From Actinomycetota bacterium (GTDB lineage: Bacteria > Acidobacteriota > Blastocatellia > Chloracidobacteriales > Chloracidobacteriaceae): 8,255 nucleotides of DNA. The stretch lies in assembly GCA_013298335.1 (NCBI GenBank), contig JAAFHI010000103.1:1-8255 (forward strand), in the 5' to 3' direction. Below the pieces are notes generated by a model. That model was given only the letters and a program-made list of their open reading frames with translations, had not been told where the DNA came from and ran no database searches. The translations under genes were made by a program, and so were the position numbers. Within the stretch, counting starts at the first letter, position 1; each line of letters starts with the position of its first letter. This document shows positions 1 to 5,752 of this stretch, in pieces.

Positions 1-467
1 TCGACCGACGCGGGGTAGTCTAACCATTCGGGCGCGGGCGCGACCGGATCGCCGAACCCCACGTCGGCCTTGAACGGCACCGCCACGCCCTCGATTTCAG
101 CTTCCGCCATAACGCGGATACCTGGTGAATCGGTATGCTTCCAGGTCTCTTCCCCAAGGAAGGAGCCGATGATGAACCGGACCCCATCAGCTTCAACGGG
201 AGTCTCGGCAATGTTCTGAAACCGGCGCAGCACGTCTTCCAGGTCGTAGGCGAACAGTCCGAGGAAGTCGAGGTCCTGCGCGGGACGCCGTGCCGCCCCG
301 GCCCACGCCCGCAGGAGCATGCTCCCGCGCAGGAGCAGGGCTTCCGATTCCGAAGACCGCGCCAGACGTCGGAGAAAAGCTTCCCGTACGTGCTGCCGGA
401 TGAACTCCTCCGACGCGATTCCCTGCCGATGAGCGGTCAATTCGAGCCCTTCCAACAGATGCGTCAT
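1..467 (-). CDS. AbiEii/DUF1814-like nucleotidyltransferase, 3' end cut by window edge
   Basis: The N-terminal 155 residues are visible and the frame is open to the left edge. Residues 45-70 read LLLRGSMLLRAWAG followed by RRPAQDLDFLG, the layout of the AbiEii/AbiGii (DUF1814) nucleotidyltransferase family: a G-S pair, then a D-x-D metal-binding pair (D65, D67). A later FKADVGFGDPV (D135) fits the third catalytic acidic residue. Characterised members act as toxins of type IV AbiE-like toxin-antitoxin or phage-defence systems, and some (the MenT family) transfer nucleotides to tRNA acceptor ends; neither activity can be proven here. The start ATG (465-467) overlaps the upstream stop as ATGA, with GAAGG 7 bases upstream (475-479), so translation is probably coupled to the 217-residue gene. 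The motifs are intact, so the visible part is not decayed. Family assignment is firm; the substrate and toxin role are inferred. Confidence 0.8.
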   Translation of the reverse strand, partial: MTHLLEGLELTAHRQGIASEEFIRQHVREAFLRRLARSSESEALLLRGSMLLRAWAGAARRPAQDLDFLGLFAYDLEDVLRRFQNIAETPVEADGVRFIIGSFLGEETWKHTDSPGIRVMAEAEIEGVAVPFKADVGFGDPVAPAPEWLDYPASV

Positions 468-1117
468 GAATCAACCTTCTTCCCGGACAAAACCTCGGCC
501 CAGCCTTCGTCGAGCGTGAAATTGGAGTCGAAAACCACGTATTCACGCTGAATTTTCGAAAGTTCGAAGCCCTTGTCCCGGAGTGCGCGGAGCAACTCGT
601 CGAACCGGGCACTGGCCCGTGCCGAGCCGACATCGGCCACCCGCATGGTTACGAAACGCAGGGTGCGGCCCGCGTCATCCCGCTTGAGGGCGTTGCGCGA
701 CAGATGGCCGCCGAAAGTCCGGCAGATCGAACGCAATGCTTCCGGAATAATCTCGGTGGGTAGCGCGACCAGCGCATGGAATTCGAAATAATTCTCTCTG
801 GGCATGGTTTCCGAAACGGCATCGGTGACCGGAACGCCGGCATTTCCGATGAACGCCTCGACCTTGACGCGGGTCACGGCAAAGCCGCGCTCACGCAGCA
901 GGGCTTCGAGTTCACGGGCTTCACCGCAGGCGAACGCCAGATCACCGCAGTGAATCGCCCGGAGCATCGGCTGTGACGCGTTGGTTCCGGAGTCGAGTTC
1001 GATATGCAGGCACTTGACCCCGATTTCGGCGCAGACGGCTTGAAAACGCGCGAGAATCGCGGGGGTTTCGGCGTGAATGGTGAGATGTGATTCGAAAATG
1101 CCCTGTATGGAAATCAT
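464..1117 (-). CDS. Conserved two-repeat protein, partner of the AbiEii-like nucleotidyltransferase
   Basis: 217 residues, soluble, with no signal peptide or membrane span. The two halves look like copies of one alpha/beta unit: residues 7-89 begin FESHLTI and end RERGFAVTRVKVEAF, and residues 109-195 begin YFEFHALV and end RDKGFELSKIQREYVV. In each half a helix-rich stretch (ARFQAVCAEIG and EALRSICRTFGG) follows the first strand. The C-terminus carries the distinctive VVFDSNFTLDEGW (194-206). I know no named domain for it. The start is well supported by GGAGGA (1125-1130), 7 bases upstream of the ATG. Its stop overlaps the nucleotidyltransferase start, the position an AbiEi antitoxin would occupy, but I see neither a winged helix-turn-helix nor the AbiEi layout. 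It could be an antitoxin, a substrate adaptor or a second enzyme. Coding status and pairing are strong; function is unknown. Confidence 0.75.
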   Translation of the reverse strand: MISIQGIFESHLTIHAETPAILARFQAVCAEIGVKCLHIELDSGTNASQPMLRAIHCGDLAFACGEARELEALLRERGFAVTRVKVEAFIGNAGVPVTDAVSETMPRENYFEFHALVALPTEIIPEALRSICRTFGGHLSRNALKRDDAGRTLRFVTMRVADVGSARASARFDELLRALRDKGFELSKIQREYVVFDSNFTLDEGWAEVLSGKKVDS

Positions 1118-1124
1118 GTCGGTA

Positions 1125-1167
1125 TCCTCCGTGAGCGCCGCGCCGAAGTCACCCGGCGCAACTCACG
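1125..1167 (-). promoter_or_regulatory. Shine-Dalgarno site abutting a leader hairpin
   Basis: GGAGGA (1125-1130) precedes the ATG at 1117. Directly upstream, CGTGAG (1130-1135) pairs with CTCACG (1162-1167), and CGCCG (1136-1140) with CGGCG (1154-1158), with a 3-base bulge (1159-1161). This 11-bp hairpin touches the ribosome binding site, so it could affect translation initiation. The pairing is seen directly; a regulatory effect is inferred. Confidence 0.45.
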
Positions 1168-1210
1168 AAGGACTTACCGACGTGAAGGGCGAGGGGTGAC
1201 GCAACCAAGA

Positions 1211-1274
1211 GCCGCGACCTCGCGGCGACTTGCCGTATCCCGACCGCGCCACCCGTGGGTGGTCGCCGGATACG
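1211..1274 (-). other. Two inverted repeats in the non-coding leader
   Basis: GCCGCG (1211-1216) and CGCGGC (1221-1226) form a 6-bp stem with a 4-base loop. Next to it, CGTATCC (1234-1240) pairs with GGATACG (1268-1274) and, inside that, CGACC (1241-1245) pairs with GGTCG (1261-1265), with a 2-base bulge. This makes a 12-bp interrupted stem. No T-tract follows on the minus strand, so these do not look like intrinsic terminators. They lie in the presumed 5' leader of the 217-residue gene. Confidence 0.4.
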
Positions 1275-1292
1275 TCGACGCAAACTCGTCTT

Positions 1293-1421
1293 GTGCTTTT
1301 CCGCTCGTCATTGCGTGAAACCCTGTCTCAAAATTCAAATGGACGGCCATTTCGCCTGACAGAACGCCATTCCGTCAAGCTGATTTTTTTGCGAACCTGG
1401 GTTTCACACCAGAAAAAGCAC
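1293..1421. repeat. Nested inverted-repeat element, possible structured RNA or small mobile-element remnant
   Basis: A set of ordered, nested complementary arms fills this 129-base non-coding stretch. GTGCTTTT (1293-1300) pairs with AAAAGCAC (1414-1421). Inside it, GTGAAACCC (1315-1323) pairs with GGGTTTCAC (1399-1407). Inside that, TGTC (1324-1327) pairs with GACA (1358-1361) and AAATGG (1337-1342) with CCATTT (1347-1352). The internal loop between the two outer stems is uneven (14 and 6 bases). The arms are seen directly. Whether this is a transcribed structured leader, an independent small RNA or a miniature element is open. I see no convincing promoter here; a TTGACG-like -35 (1373-1378, minus) has no good -10. 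Confidence 0.45.
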
Positions 1422-1447
1422 GTCGGACCCCGTGGAACTCGGTCGCG

Positions 1448-1490
1448 AAAAAAAACCCCGCGTCGTTCGTGCGACAACGAACGACGCGGG
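1448..1490 (-). terminator. Intrinsic terminator downstream of hemN
   Basis: A perfect 14-bp inverted repeat, CCCGCGTCGTTCGT (1457-1470) and ACGAACGACGCGGG (1477-1490), encloses a 6-base loop. On the minus strand it is followed by GTTTTTTTT (1448-1456). It begins 33 bases after the hemN stop, closes the bchE-hemN unit and separates it from the nucleotidyltransferase pair on the same strand. Confidence 0.93.
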
Positions 1491-1522
1491 CGGGCACCGC
1501 GGTCTTTCTCAACGGCCACGTT

Positions 1523-2902
1523 TCAAACCGTTTTCGAAAAAACCGGCAAAGGCGCCCCGGTACGGAGGTAAGCATCAAGCTGCATACAGATGTTGCGGAT
1601 AAAGAAGCGTCCGGTCCGCGTCACGACGAGCCGGTCGGCGTCGAAACGAAGCAGTCCGTCCTCCACGAATGGTTCGAGGCGGTCGAATTCGTCCGGCACG
1701 TTGCTTTCGCGCGTCCGCCGGACCAGCCGCTCGATTGACGTCAATGGAAGTTCGAAATTGCAGAGCAGGTTGGTGATGGCATCACGGCGCAGCACGTCGT
1801 CATCGGTCAGCCGATGGCCCCGCACAATGGGCAGGTGCCCTTCATCGAGGGCGGTCTGGTAGCGACCGAGCCGGGCGTCGTTCTGCGCGTAGTAGCCGCC
1901 GAATTCGCTGATGGCGCTCATTCCGAACGACAGCAGGTGGGGGGCGGGTTTTACCGTGTAGCCCATGAAATTCCGGTGGAGTCGCTTGCCTTCGGCGGCC
2001 TCGGCGAGTTCGTCGCCGCGCCGCGCGAAGTGGTCCATGCCGATCCAGTCGTATCCGGCTTCTTCAAAGAGACCGATGGCATTGCAGAACATATCGAAGC
2101 GTTCACCCGGATCGGGCAGGGTGGACGCATCGATTTTTCGCTGATTGGCGCGCAGGGCAGGAACATGAGCGTAGTTGAAACAGGCCACGCGATCAGGCTG
2201 CATGGCGATGATTTCACGAATGGTGCGGGAGAATTTCGGCAGGGTCTGCTCGGGCAGACCGTACACGAGATCAAGGTTGACGCTTTCGAATTCGAGCGAC
2301 CGGCAGGCATCGAAGACTTCCTTCGTCACCAGCTCGGGCTGAATCCGACCGATGGCTTTCTGGACGTCGGGATCGAATTCCTGGACACCGAGACTGACCC
2401 GATTGAACCCCAGATTACGGATCGCGCGCAGTTGACGTCGCGACGCAATCCGAGGGTCTATTTCGATTGAACGTTCGGCTTCCGGAAGAAAGTCGAACGC
2501 TTCCTCCAATAATCGAACCAACCGAGTCAGTTGCTCGACCGTCGGGAAGTTGGGCGTACCACCGCCCCAATGCATCTGCGCGACAAACCGTCGCTTCCCA
2601 AGCAGAGGCACGACTAACTCGATTTCGCGGGCCAACCGGTCAAGGTAGGTATCCACGACTTCGGGTTTGGTGGTCACTGTGGCGTTGCACCCGCAATAGG
2701 CGCAACTGATGGCACAGAACGGCAGGTGAACGTAGAGCGAAAGCGACTCTTCGGGCGATGCCGCGAGTTCACTCAATGCCGATCGATAACGGGTTTCGTC
2801 AAACTCCGGGGTCCACACCGGGACCGGCGGATAACTGGTATAGCGCGGGCCGGGCCGGCTGTATTTCTGGATGAGCTGTGCTGGGACTTCGGGAATGTTC
2901 AT
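1523..2902 (-). CDS. hemN: Oxygen-independent coproporphyrinogen III oxidase HemN
   Basis: This cytoplasmic radical SAM enzyme decarboxylates two propionates of coproporphyrinogen III to give protoporphyrinogen IX without O2, for heme and (bacterio)chlorophyll. It has 459 residues, the normal HemN length. The N-terminus carries the family signature LIQKYSRPGPRYTSYP. The iron-sulfur loop CAISCAYCGC has C63, C67, C70 and the fourth HemN cysteine C72, with Y57 before it. GGGTPNF (113-119), SIEIDPR (145-151), GVQEFD (172-177), LDLVYGLP (210-217) and the HRNFMGYT block (309-316) follow in order. This separates it from HemW-type homologues. I chose the ATG at 2902 because GGGGGGAGG lies 9 bases upstream and the N-terminus then matches E. 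coli HemN in length. A TTG at 2932 that overlaps the bchE stop would add 10 residues. It is 26 bases downstream of bchE and surely co-transcribed. Confidence 0.95.
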   Translation of the reverse strand: MNIPEVPAQLIQKYSRPGPRYTSYPPVPVWTPEFDETRYRSALSELAASPEESLSLYVHLPFCAISCAYCGCNATVTTKPEVVDTYLDRLAREIELVVPLLGKRRFVAQMHWGGGTPNFPTVEQLTRLVRLLEEAFDFLPEAERSIEIDPRIASRRQLRAIRNLGFNRVSLGVQEFDPDVQKAIGRIQPELVTKEVFDACRSLEFESVNLDLVYGLPEQTLPKFSRTIREIIAMQPDRVACFNYAHVPALRANQRKIDASTLPDPGERFDMFCNAIGLFEEAGYDWIGMDHFARRGDELAEAAEGKRLHRNFMGYTVKPAPHLLSFGMSAISEFGGYYAQNDARLGRYQTALDEGHLPIVRGHRLTDDDVLRRDAITNLLCNFELPLTSIERLVRRTRESNVPDEFDRLEPFVEDGLLRFDADRLVVTRTGRFFIRNICMQLDAYLRTGAPLPVFSKTV

Positions 2903-2928
2903 CGGTTCGGGCCTCCCCCCGGTGTCGC

Positions 2929-4608
2929 TCAAAGGTTGGCCGATTTGGCGGCGGCATCGTCCGGTTCGACGTACTGCGCGTCGCGGGGCGCTCCGCAGGC
3001 TGAAATCGGCTCACTGTCGGCGCGTTTGAGCTGTACCAGGTCGGGCTTGGCACCGTTGCCGTTTTTGGCCTTCCCCTTGTAGTTCACGTCGGCGGCGATG
3101 GCGGCGTCATTCGCGTTCAGTTCGACGAGCCGGTCACCCGTGTAGACCTTCGAGCCGTCGAAACCGAGGTCAACGCCCACCTTCAGTCCCTTCGGTTTGA
3201 GCCGACCGATGTCGTAAAACCGCTTGGTTGCCGTCATCTTCACGAACGCCTTCAGGCAGCCCAGCATGTATTTCCGCTTGAACGGATCCTTGATGAACGG
3301 ATATTCGAAAAAGGCCTTGCGCGAGTAGAACTTGCCGTAGCTGCGCAGCACGCCCTTGAGCACGTCCTCGCGCTCGATTTCGTCCGGCTGCATGATCGGG
3401 GTCACGAAGTTGTATTTCGAATAGTCGCGAACCTCGACCCGGTCCTTGAGTTCCTCGAAGAGTTCGGAGAAGGGCCACGGCGTGTACATGTTCCAGTTGG
3501 CCATGTCCGGGTTCCACATGCGGGCCAGGGCGTAGGTTTCCTCGATGGTTTCCTTGGTCTCGTTTTCAAGCCCCATGATGAACTGGGCCTCGGCCACCAT
3601 GCCGTTGTTCTTGAGCATGTCGATGGCCCGCTTGTTTTCGTCGATGGTCGTTTCCTTGCGGAAGCGGTTGAGGTTCATCTGGGTTGCGGCTTCGGTCCCG
3701 AGCGAGACGTGGACCAGACCCGCCTTGCGGTAGAGCGGAAGCAGTTCCTCGTCGCGCAGGATGTCGGTGACCCGCGTGTTGATGCCCCAGTGGACATTCA
3801 CCTTGCGGTCGATCATGGCCTTGCAGAGCGCGACGAATTTCTTCTGGTTGATGGTCGGTTCTTCGTCGGCGAGGATGAAAAACCCGACGTTGAACTGCTT
3901 GACGAGGGTTTCGATTTCATCCACGAACCGTTCCGGCGTGCGCGAACGGTATTTCCGCCAGAACTTCCACTGCGAGCAGAACCGGCAGGTAAACGGACAC
4001 CCGCGCGCGAAGTTCGGGACGGCGAGGCGGCAGTTAAGTGGAATGTAGATATAGCGATCCCATTCGAGCAGGCTCCAGTCGGGGGTGAGCGTATCCAGAT
4101 CGGCGATGGGCGGGTGCGCGGGCGTGGCGACGACCTGCCCGTCCTCGACGTAGGCGATGCCCTGAATGGTGGCGCGCTCCTTGCGGTCGGTTCCGGCCTC
4201 GATGGCGCGCATCAGGTTGATGATGATTTCCTCGCCCTCGCCACGCACGATGTAGTCAATCCAGGGAGCCTCGGTGAGCACCTGGGTATACATGAAGCTC
4301 GGGTGGATGCCGCCGAGAATGGTGACGATGTTCGGATTGAAATCCTTGACCAGCTTCAGGGTGGACTGCGCCTTGTAGATCATCGGTGTGATGGCGCTGG
4401 CGAGTACCACGTCCGGATTGTTTTTGGCGAGAATATCCGCGAGGACCTCATCGGACAGGTCGGCGGCCATGGCATCCACGAAACGAACGTTTGGATACCC
4501 GGCGGCCTTGAGCGTGCCGCCGATGTAGGGTGCCCAGCTCGGGGGCCAGTTTCCCGCAATTTCGGCGCCGCCGCAGTGATAATTCGGTTGAATTAAAAGT
4601 ATACGCAT
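2929..4608 (-). CDS. bchE: Anaerobic Mg-protoporphyrin IX monomethyl ester oxidative cyclase BchE
   Basis: BchE forms the isocyclic E ring of (bacterio)chlorophyll, converting Mg-protoporphyrin IX 13-monomethyl ester to divinyl protochlorophyllide with oxygen taken from water. It uses cobalamin, SAM and a [4Fe-4S] cluster. Residues 1-130 form the B12-binding-like domain, opening with the BchE hallmark QPNYHCGGAEIAGNWPP and containing ILGGIHPSFM and RGEGEE. The radical SAM domain has ARGCPFTCRFCSQWKFWR with C204, C208 and C211. It ends after a family-type KRKYMLGCLKAF block, followed by a polar, low-complexity tail of roughly 45 residues (SACGAP, Asp/Ala-rich). Length is 559 residues, as in the family. 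The ATG at 4608 has GGAG 9 bases upstream and gives the usual MRILLIQPN start; a TTG at 4692 would add 28 unlikely residues. BchE-like proteins also occur outside proven phototrophs, so pathway membership depends on other bch genes outside the window. Confidence 0.9.
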   Translation of the reverse strand: MRILLIQPNYHCGGAEIAGNWPPSWAPYIGGTLKAAGYPNVRFVDAMAADLSDEVLADILAKNNPDVVLASAITPMIYKAQSTLKLVKDFNPNIVTILGGIHPSFMYTQVLTEAPWIDYIVRGEGEEIIINLMRAIEAGTDRKERATIQGIAYVEDGQVVATPAHPPIADLDTLTPDWSLLEWDRYIYIPLNCRLAVPNFARGCPFTCRFCSQWKFWRKYRSRTPERFVDEIETLVKQFNVGFFILADEEPTINQKKFVALCKAMIDRKVNVHWGINTRVTDILRDEELLPLYRKAGLVHVSLGTEAATQMNLNRFRKETTIDENKRAIDMLKNNGMVAEAQFIMGLENETKETIEETYALARMWNPDMANWNMYTPWPFSELFEELKDRVEVRDYSKYNFVTPIMQPDEIEREDVLKGVLRSYGKFYSRKAFFEYPFIKDPFKRKYMLGCLKAFVKMTATKRFYDIGRLKPKGLKVGVDLGFDGSKVYTGDRLVELNANDAAIAADVNYKGKAKNGNGAKPDLVQLKRADSEPISACGAPRDAQYVEPDDAAAKSANL

Positions 4609-4638
4609 GGTGACACGCTCCGAACGGAAAAGTGGTAG

Positions 4639-4707
4639 CCGACGGCGGGGATTACGTACGAATCCGTCGGAGTAGAACTCTGCTTTTTCCAAAGGCGCGT
4701 CATGACG
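4639..4707 (-). other. Hairpin and palindrome in the bchE leader
   Basis: CCGACGG (4639-4645) and CCGTCGG (4664-4670) form a 7-bp stem ending 31 bases upstream of the bchE ATG, with GGATT and AATCC offering an alternative inner pairing. Upstream is a perfect 10-base palindrome CGTCATGACG (4698-4707). Both lie in the probable untranslated leader. No role can be assigned from sequence alone. Confidence 0.35.
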
Positions 4708-4723
4708 TGCGACTCACTTTCAA

Positions 4724-4776
4724 CCTATATTTCGAGCCACGCATGAACAAGAGGAAAATGGTTATGATTTCATAAC
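4724..4776 (-). promoter_or_regulatory. Candidate bchE promoter region with a 7-2-7 dyad operator
   Basis: GTTATGA (4761-4767) and TCATAAC (4770-4776) form a perfect 7-bp dyad around TT, about 155 bases upstream of bchE in an AT-rich stretch. A weak promoter is possible just downstream: TTGTTC (minus, 4745-4750) and TATAGG (4724-4729), 15 bases apart. The dyad would then sit near -50, a position compatible with an activator. It does not match the FNR consensus (TTGAT-N4-ATCAA) or the PpsR/CrtJ pattern (TGT-N12-ACA). The dyad is certain; the promoter is tentative. Confidence 0.4.
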
Positions 4777-4846
4777 TTTTTCAAGAAAACCCCTGATTTC
4801 AAGCCATTTTTCGTCAAACTGAAAACGGGTTTCGATTCCACGGGGA

Positions 4847-4883
4847 GAAATGAAAAGACCGACGCCACCTGGTGACGTCGGTC
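4847..4883 (-). terminator. Intrinsic terminator closing the transfer-gene unit
   Basis: On the minus strand GACCGACGTCACC pairs with GGTGGCGTCGGTC (4871-4883 with 4857-4869; one G-T pair, very short loop). It is followed by TTTT at 4853-4856 and further T-rich sequence. It lies 27 bases after the stop of the EF-hand transglycosylase gene and isolates that unit from bchE. Confidence 0.85.
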
Positions 4884-4910
4884 CCCGAAAACCATTCTTG
4901 AAATTGCATT

Positions 4911-5708
4911 TCAACGTTTGGGTTTCGGTGGTTGAAGCGTAGTCCGACGACGGACCGTTTCGGCGGCTTCCTCGGCGGTAATGCGACCGTCGCGATTCAC
5001 ATCGACGCCGGCGTTGTTGCGGTATTCCTTCGTGCCGCGCCGGAAGAGCGTCTGGTTTCCGGTACGGACCTGCCCCGCCAGCACGGAGGTATAGGCCTCG
5101 GCCAGCGAGACCTCGCCGCGCGCCGCGCGTGCTTTCCGAAAAGGCCCGGAATACTGGTCGAGGTAGCGATCCACATATTCAAGCTGCTGTTCGAGCGACA
5201 TCTTCCGAAGTTGGCGGGTTGACGTACCGAGGAACTGCGCGGTGTCCTCGATGAATTGAATGATCCCGGTTGCGCTTCCGATCCGTTTGCCGCGATGACG
5301 GATGACCCCGCCGGGGTTTTTCCGGTCGGCCACGTCGCCCACGCGGATGCTCGGATTGAACGTCCCCGCCGTCTCCTGCGAAAAGACGCGCAGGAACGTT
5401 TCCATCGACCAGCCATGCTTTTGCGACAGCGAATCGAGTTTGTTGTAGACGCCTTCGGTCAGAAACGGGTTGTTGCGAACACCCCGGATGTTTTCGAAAC
5501 GTTTGAATTGCTCCGCCGCGTATCCGGGACCGGACGGTTTCCGGGCTTCAGCGGAGGTTTGCGACCGTGCTTGCAGAACCTGCCCCAGCCTCGCGCCAGG
5601 CTCGGCAAGCTGGGTGAAGAGTTCGCGCAGACCTTTGCGGCCATCCGGGAACGCATCCCCCGGGACCGGCGACTTGGTTTCCTTTTCCTTTCGTTCTCCG
5701 TTCGGCAT
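4911..5708 (-). CDS. Lytic transglycosylase-like protein with C-terminal EF-hand
   Basis: 265 residues. The first 75 are polar and probably disordered. Residues 90-185 look like a transglycosylase (SLT/lysozyme-like) domain: FLRVFSQETAGTFNPS carries a candidate catalytic Glu (E112), then GSATGIIQFIEDTAQFLGT (144-162) and MSLEQQLEYVDRYL (170-183). The C-terminus has a complete EF-hand loop DVNRDGRITAEE (236-247) with ligands D, N, D and E at positions 1, 3, 5 and 12, so Ca2+ binding is likely. Such a domain would cut peptidoglycan to let an envelope machine or particle through. No signal peptide is visible, unlike VirB1. The ATG at 5708 has GGAAGG 7 bases upstream; a GTG at 5756 overlapping the previous stop would add 16 residues. 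It is the last gene of the unit. A phage-type virion hydrolase is an alternative. Confidence 0.72.
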   Translation of the reverse strand: MPNGERKEKETKSPVPGDAFPDGRKGLRELFTQLAEPGARLGQVLQARSQTSAEARKPSGPGYAAEQFKRFENIRGVRNNPFLTEGVYNKLDSLSQKHGWSMETFLRVFSQETAGTFNPSIRVGDVADRKNPGGVIRHRGKRIGSATGIIQFIEDTAQFLGTSTRQLRKMSLEQQLEYVDRYLDQYSGPFRKARAARGEVSLAEAYTSVLAGQVRTGNQTLFRRGTKEYRNNAGVDVNRDGRITAEEAAETVRRRTTLQPPKPKR

Positions 5709-5752
5709 GACCGAACCTTCCTTTCTTTTGAAACGGGTTGAATGAATCGAAC

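Noticed and set aside
193..633. A 146-codon minus-strand frame spanning the junction of the partner and nucleotidyltransferase genes
   Set aside because: It overlaps both better-supported genes in another frame and translates to Arg/Pro/Ser-rich sequence typical of a shadow.
464..1117. Reading the 217-residue protein as an AbiEi antitoxin
   Set aside because: Gene position fits, but no winged helix-turn-helix is visible and the protein consists of two similar alpha/beta halves instead.
1118..1447. A type III toxin-antitoxin RNA repeat array or a CRISPR array in the leader
   Set aside because: The arms are inverted, not tandem direct repeats, and there are no regular spacers.
1230..1578. Small open frames on both strands in the gene-free stretch
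   Set aside because: They run through the hemN terminator and inverted repeats, have no good ribosome sites and give basic, compositionally odd peptides; the region is better read as non-coding.
1814..2470. A 218-codon plus-strand open frame opposite hemN
   Set aside because: It is antisense to HemN with no ribosome site or recognisable domain; a shadow frame.
1523..2902. HemW or another HemN-like radical SAM protein
   Set aside because: The fourth cysteine, the YTSYPPV N-terminal block and the HRNFMGYT region fit true HemN.
3709..4596. A 295-codon open frame on the plus strand opposite bchE
   Set aside because: It is antisense to a clearly recognised enzyme, its protein has no family features, and long antisense frames are common in GC-rich genes.
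4899..4913. TGAAAT-TGC-ATTTCA inverted repeat over the stop codon of the EF-hand gene
   Set aside because: Only 6 bp, AT-rich and within a stop region next to a much stronger terminator; probably chance.
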